From Cyathus striatus (Eukaryota; Basidiomycota; Agaricomycetes; Agaricales; Nidulariaceae): a DNA stretch of 64,000 bases. The notes under the pieces are model-generated. The model saw only the letters and a list, made by a program, of their open reading frames with translations, made no database searches and was not told the origin of the DNA. The DNA lies in assembly GCA_025738555.1 (NCBI GenBank), contig JAOVFP010000020.1, positions 1,550,001-1,614,000 on the forward strand, read 5' to 3'. The position numbers were made by a program, and so were the translations under genes. Numbering within the stretch: the first letter of the stretch is position 1; the number at the start of each line of letters is the position of its first letter. Below are positions 13,161 to 23,409 of the stretch, piece by piece.

Positions 13161-14917
13161 TCAACCAGCAGCCGCACTCCCCTTCACCCTCTCGCGATCC
13201 GCCATGCTCTTCTCCCTCTCTCCCCTAGCTTCCTCCGCGTCCTCCGCACCATCCCCAACCACATCCTTGTCCGCCTTCATCTCTATCTCCTCCCTCTCCT
13301 CCAGTTCCTTCTGATCCTTAGCTTTTTCAGCTTCGTCCGCCTTTCTCCAATTATCATCATAATCCCTCGCGCCTCTGTTCGAATCCGGATCATAATCCTC
13401 CGCAATCCTTCTAATCTCCTTTCGCAGATGTCGTCGCTCACTGACCAGATCCATCCACAATTCGATGTCCAGCCCGCGAGCCTTGTACAGTGCCTCGCGA
13501 CGCGCGGATATGGAACTGTGTAGTACAGACGAGTAGGACACTTCCCTGCCCCGGTATAAGAACCTGTGCAATGCGCAAGTGGAGTGAGAAGCTGGAGAAT
13601 GCAGAGAGGATGTAAGCAGACGAACCAAAGGTACCCGAGGACCACAGTGGATAGCCCCGAGAGGTAAGTGATCGGTTCCATGACATCCCTATCATGGCGA
13701 AAGGCATCAGCAATCAAGTAAGAAAGCACAATCAAGAGCAGAACGGAAACTTACCATCCGAAGTCCCAGAACGTCAATCGCGCGACGGCACCCCAGTACA
13801 CGACCAACATTCCAAACCCACCTAGTGCCATCCGTTTAGCACCTCGATGTGCCTCTTGTTCACACTCCTTCTTCAGGCCCTCCATCGCGTGCAGTTTGCT
13901 CTCTACCCCCGCGAGTCTCCGCCGGAGATATCGAGTGCGGTCAGCAAAGGTAGGCACTTCAACGTCGATTATTGTCTCTTTGATGGCGTTACTGCCTTTC
14001 TGGCCTTCCTCTCTCCCATCTGTGGCGACGAACCGGCTCTCCTCCTGGTAGAGAGCTGGGTGTTCTGAGGGGGGGTGATTGTATGTTAACCATATGGAGA
14101 ACTTAGCCGCGTGTGCAGCGTCGCGTATAAAGTCGCCTAGGTCTGTTGAATCTGACCATTGATACGCTTGACCTCCCGACGACGTGCTTCGAAAGGATAT
14201 CGCAGGGGTCGCTGGAAAAAGGGACGCGAGTATCAACCGTGAGACATGAGAAAGTGGTTGCGAAGGGTGCAGCAACAGTACTGTTGGTGGAGGAACAGGA
14301 GGATTTGCCGAGGAGGCAGGTGAAGCCTGCGATTGGGACGTGGTTTCCGAGCGTGGAGGCTCAGTGCATGTATTCGAAGGATGCGACAAGCTCCCGAGGG
14401 GCAAGATAAGTTTGAATAGGTGTGATGATGTAGGGGAAAGTTTGCCTAAGATGGTTATGACGCATGTCGTTAGTTCAAGTACGACCTGTCCATGAGTAAA
14501 TAGAGACTGATACTAACCTTTGCCCTCAGCGAGACCTTCGAACTCGTCGTATGTTTGCCAGTCTTTGCCACCATTCAAGCTGGCAGCCGCGTCATGTTTC
14601 CATTCCTTTCCTGGAGACGCTTCTGCTAGAAAACGTGCATGGCCCACGTTTGTATTTTCAAAGTCCAGTGCAGATGGTTCTTTGCTAGCTGTGTTCTTTG
14701 CAACTGAGGATTGGGTATAACACCGTGAAGGAGGTGAGATATTGGCCACGTTCTTTGCATTGCACTGTCCTAATACGCCTGCGGATATTCTACAATAAGA
14801 CGATAATCTGCGTACATATCTCAACCCGTGATTCCTTGAGAACAGTTGTGTTCCCAGGATGAGCTGAAAGCAGCTCATGACCGCCCCTAAATTTACTCTA
14901 AATATGCTCTGAAGCAC
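13161..14917 (-). CDS. Mitochondrial calcium uniporter (MCU) family protein
   Basis: A calcium channel pore protein of the mitochondrial inner membrane, or a fungal paralogue of it. Four exons (14917..14518, 14445..13755, 13688..13626, 13563..13161) give 518 residues. The N-terminus is basic and Ser-rich (FSRNHGLRYVRRLSSYCR), fitting a mitochondrial presequence. A soluble N-terminal domain follows, then a coiled coil (TRYLRRRLAGVESKLHAMEG), the first membrane helix, the pore motif WDVMEPITY at about residues 364-372 and a second helix running into FLYRGREVSYSS. A charged coiled-coil tail ends the protein. The pore motif carries the Asp and Glu of the family selectivity filter (consensus WDxxEPxTY). 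The splice site inside the W of the pore motif restores the motif exactly, which supports the model. No regulatory partner (MICU, EMRE) is seen here. Confidence 0.88.
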
Positions 14918-15604
14918 AGCCGGGAAACGATCCTAGAGCGCGGGCGAGCACTTATACGCAGAAGAAGCTGGGTATCTGACAAGCCAGAGAAATAGAAAGC
15001 AAGAACTGAAGGTCATGGCTGGTGGGCGCCACGAGTTGCAGGGGGCCAGGTTTTCTGGCCACGACGTCATCGTGCGAATGGTGGGAAGAGCAAAATTGCA
15101 CGTGCCGGATGATCATCATGAATCATGCATGCTCTCAGCTCTGTTCATCTTCGATGTTCGATGCCTCAGGAATCAGGATTGCAAGCTTAGAACATCCTTA
15201 GAGCACGGCCGAAACCAAAGGAATATCCGTAACAAATTATCATCACAGCTAGAAGATACGTAACAGCGCAACTCCTCACCGGACAGGTCGCAATCTACCA
15301 AGAGTCGTTGCCAAATCGAGCCCTTGAAGCTGCTTTGAACTAAATTTCAGAAAAGCGCTGTAAAGGTAATTCTATTCGATGGCATCGGCCTTGACAGCTA
15401 CCGTAGGCTATAACTCGTTCCCTTCTGTGGAAGTGGCAGAAAGCTGAAGCAGATATGGAGAGCCGCAGGGGGTGGAGGGTCATCAAAGCATGCCCAAAAC
15501 AGGCTCTCCACGTTGGGTACGCACGCCCTTTCGTCATGCTCCTGCTAGATACTGACGGCTTCCTAATTATAGATACCCCGCCTCCTGCAGACTTGGGTGT
15601 TGAT
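14918..15604. other. Intergenic region between divergent MCU and F-box genes
   Basis: About 690 bases have no supported gene. Open frames at 15015-15263 and 15340-15537 have no recognisable features. Confidence 0.5.
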
Positions 15605-15611
15605 TATAAAA
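15605..15611 (+). promoter_or_regulatory. TATA box of the F-box gene
   Basis: TATAAAA lies 109 nt before the ATG at 15714 but only 25 nt before the upstream in-frame ATG at 15630. With normal fungal TATA-to-start distances, transcription would begin at or after the 15630 ATG, so the downstream ATG is favoured. Confidence 0.5.
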
Positions 15612-15713
15612 GACCTGCATCAGCACGCTATGTCTAACTTTTCCTTTTCCCCCCGTAATTCATCTTCACCTGTAACTTTACTTCTAGAAGTCTCTACGAC
15701 CACACGACTTGCA

Positions 15714-17723
15714 ATGAGTGCCCTCGTTATGAACACAGTCACCCAGGAGGAGGATCCGAGTGTATTATATGATATTCCTGTACCCGTTATCTCAAATCCG
15801 GTCCAGTCATTCTCCTCGAAGCCCCTCCTTCCTCCTGAACTCCTCCAGCACATCTTCACCTTCCTCCCGCCCTCTTCGTTGAAAGCGACAAGCCTCGCCT
15901 CAGTAGCTTTCTCCCAGCTCGCCCAACCACTCCTATTCTCCACGTTGTCGATCTCTCCGCTACAAATTCTCTTCTACGCATCCGAACCCGTTTTCCGCCC
16001 CCGATGGTACTCGGAATACGTCAGAGCTCGACTGCAGATATACATCCTTAATGACAAGCTTAGATGCGCCGTCAGGCACGTGCGCGTGTCTCCATACCGG
16101 ATAGATAGCCAAAGTGACGGAAGGAGATCCTTTTCGACAACTGTTGCACCAGAGCCAATTATAGAGGCTCTCATCGCTGCCTTGCCCTCTTTTCCAAACG
16201 TCGACACTTTATCATGGCATTGCATCGATATCCTACCCAACTGGTGGTCCTCTATTACTCAACTACCCCGTTTGAAGCGTCTGTGGCTCAATTCGTGTAC
16301 CGTATTCCCTGGAAACGTAGACCTGGCACCTCCCTACTCTATAGAAACAGTTATCGACTTGGTTCTAGACGATCAACCCCTTGAAGGAGACAGATCAGGT
16401 CAGATATCAATACATGAAATGGCGCACCCTGATCGTTATCCAGGCGCTAGTGGGAGACTTTTGTCGCTCGTCATAAATCCAGCGGTTATACAATCTATTA
16501 CCACTCCCCGCCCGGAGACTGCAGCACGGATTCTGTATTACTTTGCAGAGCTTGATGTCTCCTGCTCTCTGCGCACGCTGAGACTTCCGGCGATTGCAGT
16601 GCAGTACAGGCAATTAGCTTCAGCCCTTCTGAGGTGCGAGGAACTAGAGGAGCTGTGCTTCCTCCTCCCACCATCTCCTGTATTCGGCAGTGATACATAT
16701 GACGACGACGATCTAGAAGCCACATGCTGTGAAGACGTAGACAACCTTAGCTTACCTTATCTTCAACGCTTCACCGGCCCCGCGTCACTTCTAGTCTCCC
16801 TCTTATCTTCTACCCCAGCTTTACGACTTACCTCCATCGACTTTCTACCCAATGAAATCTTTGGAAACGACGAACTTTCCCCCTCCGACCTCGCACATAT
16901 CTTTATCTTACTCGCCAATAGAAAAGGCAGCTTGCACACCCTCCGTTCAGTCAAGTTCGTCACGAGCGAGCTGTCTGAGGAACTAGTTCAGGCGCTTGCT
17001 TCTTTCCCGAATTTGTACAAGCTCGAAGCTCGTCTTGTCGAGCGGGAGCAACTTGAACTTTCACAATCCTTCATTAGGGTGCATGGAACCGCAGACCACA
17101 TCGACAGAGTGCGGATCCCACCCCGCCTGCGGCAGCTCACCATCCACCTTCCGCACCCCACGGAACCTAGTTCTCCCGCATTTCCTGCGGAAACCTCGCA
17201 TGCAGTCCTACACACCCTCGCCTCCCGTCACCCCCTCCTCCGAAGCATCTCACTCCTCTTTTCTGGGGATAGGGGTTTGGGCACTTCTCCAGAACTCAAA
17301 ATGACGTGGTATCGCAGTCTGAGTGTTGGTGCTCGACTTGTGGAAGATCCTTCTGACGACGAGGATGACAACACCAGTGGGGAATCTCTGTCACGGAGTG
17401 TTCCGTCGAGCTTTATAGACGAGTCTTCACCTGTGCTATCACCGGTGGATTCTCCGTTTGCAAGGGCTTTTGCGCGGGAAGCTTGGGATGAAGAAAGGAT
17501 CACATCGTTGATGCCTGCACCTACGACTAGAGCTGTGCCTGGACGCATGACTCGTTCTACCTCGCAGGCTTCGTTCCTCTCCTGTAGGCCTGTGCGTATG
17601 TCTCGTACGTGGACAGATACTATCCCCCCAGCTGCGCCCAGTCCGCTTCTTAGCTTATTCACCCCCAACTTGTATTCTAAATGGTCCTGGTTCCTTGGAA
17701 ATATTGTGGTTTCCAACTATTAA
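15714..17723 (+). CDS. F-box protein, single exon
   Basis: A likely substrate adaptor of an SCF ubiquitin ligase. A single uninterrupted frame gives 669 residues from the ATG at 15714 (697 from the ATG at 15630). An F-box core is visible at roughly residues 37-75: LLPPELLQHIFTFLP, then SLASVAFSQLAQPLLFSTL. The body has leucine-rich repeat-like stretches (RLKRLWLNSC, ELEELCFLLPP) typical of basidiomycete F-box/LRR proteins. The C-terminal 150 residues are acidic and Ser-rich (PSDDEDDNTSGESLS) and probably disordered. Lack of introns is unusual beside its neighbours. The substrate is unknown. Confidence 0.8.
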   Translation: MSALVMNTVTQEEDPSVLYDIPVPVISNPVQSFSSKPLLPPELLQHIFTFLPPSSLKATSLASVAFSQLAQPLLFSTLSISPLQILFYASEPVFRPRWYSEYVRARLQIYILNDKLRCAVRHVRVSPYRIDSQSDGRRSFSTTVAPEPIIEALIAALPSFPNVDTLSWHCIDILPNWWSSITQLPRLKRLWLNSCTVFPGNVDLAPPYSIETVIDLVLDDQPLEGDRSGQISIHEMAHPDRYPGASGRLLSLVINPAVIQSITTPRPETAARILYYFAELDVSCSLRTLRLPAIAVQYRQLASALLRCEELEELCFLLPPSPVFGSDTYDDDDLEATCCEDVDNLSLPYLQRFTGPASLLVSLLSSTPALRLTSIDFLPNEIFGNDELSPSDLAHIFILLANRKGSLHTLRSVKFVTSELSEELVQALASFPNLYKLEARLVEREQLELSQSFIRVHGTADHIDRVRIPPRLRQLTIHLPHPTEPSSPAFPAETSHAVLHTLASRHPLLRSISLLFSGDRGLGTSPELKMTWYRSLSVGARLVEDPSDDEDDNTSGESLSRSVPSSFIDESSPVLSPVDSPFARAFAREAWDEERITSLMPAPTTRAVPGRMTRSTSQASFLSCRPVRMSRTWTDTIPPAAPSPLLSLFTPNLYSKWSWFLGNIVVSNY

Positions 17724-18433
17724 TGGGATAGGTTATTTTTATTTTTATTAGTACCTTAACGATTATCACCATTATTCTTACAATGAGAAGTATATATCTA
17801 TTATGAAATTCACGATGTTTTAATTATTTTACGACGAGTACTTATTAAACCTATAGTATCAAATAAAGTTTACGTGGAATCTGAATCTAAATGGGAAAAC
17901 AGATGTCATGGAAGTACTTCCAGAGGATGTCACCGTATTTACAGACCACCAGTACCTGCACTTTGTAACATCCATAATATCAGTCAGATATATACAAGAC
18001 ATGAAATTAAAATCACGATGCGCAACCCGCGCGAGTCTCCTCATTGTAGCGACCAAGCCACCGTTTGTACGGTAACCATTACATCCACTTACTCTTTCGT
18101 GGTCTCAGGCAGCTTCGATGTATAGGCGCATGTAACACCTGACCTCCTGCTTTACGAAATTCTTGCTACACTCTCAGCCTTCAGGATACTAACTCGATTT
18201 GTATCACTGGATGTGGAAAGAACGAATAGCTGTACCGAAATTACTCAACTTCTTTTGCAGGAAACTGAACGGTCGCCCAACAAAAGCCTACTACATAGGC
18301 AATGTCCGCACCCCAGAATGAAAGAATACCATTTAAGCCATTCGCAACCTTTTCGCCGCTGTCATGACGTGAGATCTTGAGACCTCAAGGTGTTTAGTAG
18401 ATCGAAATACACCCAGAAGAGGTGGATTAAACG
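17724..18433. other. Intergenic region upstream of decarboxylase copy 1
   Basis: About 710 bases with an AT-rich 3' end for the F-box gene and then the upstream region of the decarboxylase. No gene seen. Confidence 0.5.
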
Positions 18434-18440
18434 TATAAAA
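18434..18440 (+). promoter_or_regulatory. TATA box of decarboxylase copy 1
   Basis: TATAAAA sits 79 nt before the start codon at 18519. A comparable CATAAAAGG occurs 83 nt before copy 3, so core promoter spacing was kept in the duplication. Confidence 0.55.
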
Positions 18441-18518
18441 GACCTGAGATTACTGATTTCTCTTTAACATAGTTGCTCAGAACCTTTAGGATCTACCTGC
18501 CAGAACGTTACATTCGCC

Positions 18519-19927
18519 ATGTCCAACTCCACTGCTTTGTCAGACGTTTATCGCAAGGGCGGCTGGCTGCCCATCACCCACGAAGCGCACCGACATTTTG
18601 TCACCAAGTTGTCTGCCAGAGCCTCTCATTCCAGAAAAAGAGAAAATATTCTGTTGAAGCCCGAAGTTCAGGCCTTTAAAGACTATATCGAATCCGATGC
18701 TAAAATCTTCATGGGCTTTACCGAAATGGTCCGGCGTGCACAGATTCCCGACGTAGGTTTTAGCATCCAGTACCGTGTAGTGATATATACTCATACAATG
18801 CTATTCAGGTTGAAGATTACCATCATTTGCTTTGGGTGTTGAACGAGATCGTCTCGACAGCCCCAACCTACGGCTCCGTCGGTCCACCTGTTTACATGCT
18901 TTTAGCACAAACCATGAATACAAACGAAGGTTTCAGCACATACCTTCACTCCGGGCTTAACCAACAATTCAAAGCTATGTTCGAGGCATGGGCAAACTAT
19001 CTTTCGTCCGAAGCTTCGTGTCATGTCCTGCACGCCGAGCCTGGGGGTTGGTTCAGCGATGCCTCTTTGACTGCCTTGGGGGAACATTTCGATGGATCGA
19101 GCTTCTTCGATACTTTTGTCTCTGAAAATAATCCGGAGACGCACTATGGCTTCAATTCATTTGATGAGTTCTTCAATAGGGAGTTGAGATCTGGCATCCG
19201 TGCCGTAGAATTTGCTGAAGATCCAAGGATCATCAACGCAGCCTGTGAATCGAAGCTGTATAGCATCGCTAGAGATGTCCAAAGAACATCCGAATTTTGG
19301 ATGAAGGGGGAACCATACTCGCTCCAGCACATGCTCCAGGGTAATTATGTTGACGAGTTCGTCGGAGGCACCGTCTACCAGGGTTTCCTCGAGGTGACAG
19401 GTTATCATCGCTGGCATAGCCCAGTGACTGGTGTCATACGCAAGATCCAACTCGTCGAAGGCACTTACTTCGTGCAGTCGCCTGCTGTTATTAACGGCAC
19501 TTTCTACGATGCTTCACCCCCAGCACCTGGGCCCGATCTCGCCACCAATCCTTACCTACGTTCTCTCGCCTTTCTCACTTCCATCGCGACTAGACTGCTA
19601 ATTTTTATCGAGTCAGACAATCCTGACATTGGTTTGATGTGTTTCATTGCTATTGGGATGACAGAGATTTCAACTTGCACCCTTGACGCTAATATACAGG
19701 AAGGTACGCACGTAGAGAGAGGGCAGGAGCTGGGTATGTTCCACTTTGGAGGCTCTTCCCATGCTCTGGTCTTCGGTCCAAATGCAAACATCGAATTCTT
19801 TGATGGATACAGCGAACCTGGAGATCATATTAAAGTCAGAGCTGCAATTGCTGGAGTCAGTCGGCGTGGTGGGTTCAGTACTGCATGTTGTCACTTTGAA
19901 GTTGCTAATTCCGCTGCAGACAATTGA
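18519..19927 (+). CDS. PSD-like pyruvoyl decarboxylase, copy 1 (tryptophan-decarboxylase-like)
   Basis: A self-processing pyruvoyl-dependent decarboxylase. Exons 18519-18752 and 18809-19927 give 450 residues; an optional 51-nt terminal intron, matching copy 3, leaves the same stop. The N-terminal half carries the extra PSDC-type domain found in mushroom members (GWLPITHEAHRHFVTKL to YLSSEASCHVLH). The PSD catalytic half follows: YGFNSFDEFFNRE, YHRWHSPVTG (active-site His region near residue 277) and FGGSSHALVF near residue 394, where Gly-Ser cleavage would create the pyruvoyl group. GSS replaces the GST of classical PSDs. No transit peptide is obvious, unlike true mitochondrial PSD. This architecture and size match basidiomycete aromatic amino-acid decarboxylases such as PsiD. 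The substrate here is inferred, not shown. Confidence 0.88.
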
Positions 19928-20507
19928 AGTCATCATTGATATTGAGTCATCGCTCTCCTAACCAATCCAAACAAACTATGTGTGTATAAATGAAATTCGA
20001 AACCGTTGTAACATGTAACCCTTGCCGTACACTTTTGAATGAAAGTGCTCTTGTTTTGCTAAGTACCTTAAGAGTGGGGAGTGCCGCTCCATGGAACGTA
20101 ATATGTGCACATATATTAGATATTACCGATACGTGTTGTAGCGAGGTGGGCTAAAGCAGGTGTAGCTGACTCATCGCAAGCTGGAGTGGAGGAGATGAAT
20201 GAAACTGAAGCCATAAACGCAACCCAATGACACTCTTTATCGACGCACATGTCACACACGAACAAAGAAGATCTGTCAACGCACCAGGGAAAACTTGAAA
20301 GCTTGGGATGTTCAACATGGTTGCTCAGTGCCCGCTGAAATTTGAATGCACTTGGAATGCACGGTTGTTACGATGCTTGACGGCGCTTCAAATTTCAAAG
20401 CTGCAGTTAAAGATAGAGAAACTTCGAAGAAAGACATATAAATCACCCCAAACCATTAGGAATATAGAACTAGCAATGAGTGCAAGTTCAATGAAATGAG
20501 CAATACA

Positions 20508-20795
20508 TTAACAGCTTGCAAATTTCGGCCAAAAGTTGATTAGTGACTTGGACTCCGCGGCGGAGTTGGTGGACGGAGCTTCAACTTCGCGCGCGGCACG
20601 GCTCTCCATGAACCGTAGCCATTCCAACTCCAGTCGTTCAACCATCCTGCTTTCGTGAGGATTTTCATGACTAAAAGGCTTCAAGCAGTGTTCAGGCCAT
20701 GACTCGATCACATCATTGATACCTTCACCTATATAGTACATGTTGGCCCTCGTCCAAAACCGCTCCCAATCCTCGTTTCCTTTTCCTGCATGCAT
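20508..20795 (-). CDS. Possible small protein or terminal exon, hypothetical
   Basis: An open frame of 95 residues (WERFWTRANMYYIGEGIND, then ESRMVERLELEWLRFMESR) with a balanced composition and an amphipathic helical C-terminal half. It may be the last exon of a longer gene, because an AG suitable as acceptor lies just at its start. No family recognised; it may be spurious. Confidence 0.3.
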   Translation of the reverse strand: MHAGKGNEDWERFWTRANMYYIGEGINDVIESWPEHCLKPFSHENPHESRMVERLELEWLRFMESRAAREVEAPSTNSAAESKSLINFWPKFASC

Positions 20796-21241
20796 GGGCA
20801 GATGTCACGTAGGTGGGCAGGTATCCTCCCTGGACCTTGCAGGACCACTCTCTAACTTATTTAATTCCGGCTCCTCTGGTTCCTTGCACTCATACGACGA
20901 GAATCATCAAAGCATGTCCTTATGAATTTGAACGAGTGCATCCATTCTGTGCTGTAAGCCAATGGGAAGTCTGATTCTAGATCGATAGTCAGTTGTGGCG
21001 TCGCCCTTTTACTGGACTTTAGGTGAGCAGTATCAGATGGAAGGAGTAAGGTTCAACGTTTCCCGCTCAGCAAGATCCTTGGCCAGCTCCAGGCTCATCG
21101 TTTTATTGAACAATCTTATTGGTGCTGGCTGAATATGCTTCGTTCACTCAAACTCAAACTCAAACTTTTATTTCGCTGCTTTGGAGGACGCCTCCTAAGT
21201 AGTAAGAAGTCCCCCTACTTAATCCCATTCGATGAGCAGGT

Positions 21242-21395
21242 GGTTATGGCGGCGTAGCGTCCCATGATGCAAGGATGTGTTACACCAGTCTTCTCGGTGT
21301 TTTAGATCAGGCTTCCATTGACTTTCTCCACCGATAACGTTTCCGTCCTTAGTGCTGCATCACAGCCGTTCTGCATGGACTACACAGTTAATAAC
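21242..21395. repeat. Duplicated upstream block, copy a (before decarboxylase copy 2)
   Basis: This stretch (CCCATGATGCAAG, GTTACACCA, CTTTCTCCACCG, AGTTAATAACTA in order) is recognisably similar to 22823-22980 upstream of copy 3. It shows that flanking DNA was duplicated together with the decarboxylase gene. Confidence 0.6.
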
Positions 21396-21629
21396 TAATT
21401 CAATACTCTGCCCGTAAGCCTTAATCGGGTTTTCTAGCATTAACTACTTAGCCTTAACCATAGACCAACATTTGGGCGAGGATCTTCGTTGCAGATATTA
21501 CACGACAAGTATTCAAACCCAAGTACCAACGAAAGCTCTACAGACGCGTGCAAAGACGCTGTCGTTGATGATCTAGCTCTTCACTTTCGATAATTCCCGG
21601 TGGTATCATTAGTACCAGTGGATACAAGA

Positions 21630-22326
21630 ATGATCACGCAAGTGACCGAAGTTGAGGTTGATGTCTACATACCCAAGAATCACATCGGCTGGAATATCAC
21701 GGCGAAATCCAAATTATTGTTGAAGGGCCAATCATGTACTTTTGAGCAGTTGCTCAACGGTCAGTTTGTTGACATTTTTGTGGGAGGTACCGTCTATCAA
21801 GGTTTCCTTCCGCCTACAAGTTACCATGGCTGGCACAGTCCCGTAACAGGTACCATCCGCAAAGTCCAAACCGTCGCAGGTTCTTACTTTTCACAGTCGG
21901 CTTACGGTGTCATATCCTCATCAGATATATTATTATCCAATCCTTACATGGGTCATTTCCCTTTCGTTCCCACCAGGCAGCTTATTTTTATTGATTCGGA
22001 TAATCCTGCCATTGGTTTGATATGTTACATCGCTATTGGCATGGCGGAGGCTGAATCCTGTACTCTTGACTCTAAGGTTCGGGAAGGCACGCACATTGGT
22101 AAAGGAGAAGATATCGGTGTGTTCCACTTTGGAGGCTCTTCCCATATCGTGGTCTTCGGCCCAAATGTAAAAATTCAATTCTTCAATGAATACAGCAAGC
22201 CTGGAGATCATATTAAAGTCGAAGCTGCGATTGCGAAAGTCAGCCCTTCCGGTGGGTATATTTAGTTCTACTTGTTGTCACTTCGAAGTTGCTAATGGCT
22301 GACGTTTGCGCTCCAGGCTTTTAAAG
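21630..22326 (+). pseudogene. PSD-like decarboxylase copy 2, N-terminally truncated
   Basis: It matches only the C-terminal half of copies 1 and 3, starting near LLKGQSCTFEQLLNG. It keeps YHGWHSPVTG, the FGGSSHIVVF cleavage region and the final intron (donor at about 22252, stop at 22326 in the spliced frame). The whole PSDC domain and the FDEFFNRE region are missing, and no trace of them is seen upstream. The first ATG (21630) is followed by unrelated residues. It changes the YHRWHSP motif to YHGWHSP and has drifted strongly from the other two copies. A truncated relic is most likely, although the remaining frame is open. Confidence 0.75.
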
Positions 22327-23319
22327 TTTTTCCAAAGCAATGAAGACCTATGATGTATACCTTCTGTATAAAAAATGAAAATTGCTGTTGTCTCTTTCCC
22401 GTACCAGTAAACCTTTAAAAATAAAGATGTATTGGGTAGTTGGGATATTAAGTTCTATATGTTCCATTGACTGTACGTGTTCCGGAGCCACTGGAGAAGG
22501 CTGGTATAGCTATCTGTGAACAAGACTGGAAAGATATGAGCAAAATTGAGGGCTACGACAATTACACGGTTCAATAATAACTCTATCATCGAACCAACTC
22601 GAGAACATCCATCAGAGTCAGACAGTCTGACTCGTATTAGGTGGAACAAATTCATTAATGCTACCACTGGGACTTGCTGACACTGGAAGCCAGTGAACGT
22701 AAGTAGTACCGTACTCCGAGCAACCTCCGAGAAGTTCGATTCACGCAAACTTAACCTCATTGTGCGGCTCTCAAGCCATCGTCCACGATAATTCCATACT
22801 CCAGATAGTCATAACAATCAACGGCGGTTAAAGCGGCGCTGCCCCCATGATGCAAGTTTGCGTTACACCAATCTTTTCAGTGTCTTTCTCCACCGGTGCT
22901 CATCGTTTCCGTCTTTGGTGTTGCTTTGGTGTTGCACCGCCAACGATTCTGTAAAGGACTACAGTTAATAACTAGTAGTTACCTCTGCAATCTCAGTAAC
23001 GACCTACCTCCAATACTCGCAAGCCTTTGAGATACCAATGTCGAATCGGTGGAGGCTCTTGCGGCGTCCTCGGGGAGGATGATCAATATCAGTGCAAAAA
23101 TAACGTAGCTTCACTGAGCAATTATCTAGCTTCATTTGGAAAAGACAAAATGATCACGAACAAAGCCTGATGTTAACTTTTGTGCCCTGGAATTTGCTGG
23201 AATCAGTAAACACCCTCATATCTCACAACTTTAACACTTACGAAGTCACATGAAAGACGTCGTAAAGCCCAGACTGTGGGGTAGATCGAAAGCATTCACT
23301 ACAGGAGAGCTTTTGGACG
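22327..23319. other. Intergenic region between decarboxylase copies 2 and 3
   Basis: It holds the second copy of the duplicated upstream block (22823-22980). An open minus-strand frame at 22455-22760 has no recognisable features. Confidence 0.45.
22823..22980. repeat. Duplicated upstream block, copy b (before decarboxylase copy 3)
   Basis: It pairs with 21242-21395: the same ordered short matches are separated by small insertions, ending in AGTTAATAACTA. Confidence 0.6.
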
Positions 23320-23328
23320 CATAAAAGG
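23320..23328 (+). promoter_or_regulatory. TATA-like box of decarboxylase copy 3
   Basis: CATAAAAGG lies at about the same distance from the ATG (23410) as the TATA box of copy 1. Confidence 0.45.
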
Positions 23329-23409
23329 CCGTGACTTTCTGCCTCTGAGTCTTCATTCTCGTTCGCTCATAAGGACACGTAATATACTTGCTATACCGTT
23401 TCACTCGAC

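Larger units (their letters stand above)
19928..21629. other. Intergenic region between decarboxylase copies 1 and 2
   Basis: It contains one possible small minus-strand exon (20508-20795, listed separately) and a block shared with the region before copy 3 (21242-21395). The 5' half of decarboxylase copy 2 is not present here. Confidence 0.45.

Noticed and set aside
20508..20795. Remnant of the missing N-terminal half of decarboxylase copy 2
   Set aside because: It is on the opposite strand and its residues do not match the PSDC domain of copies 1 or 3.
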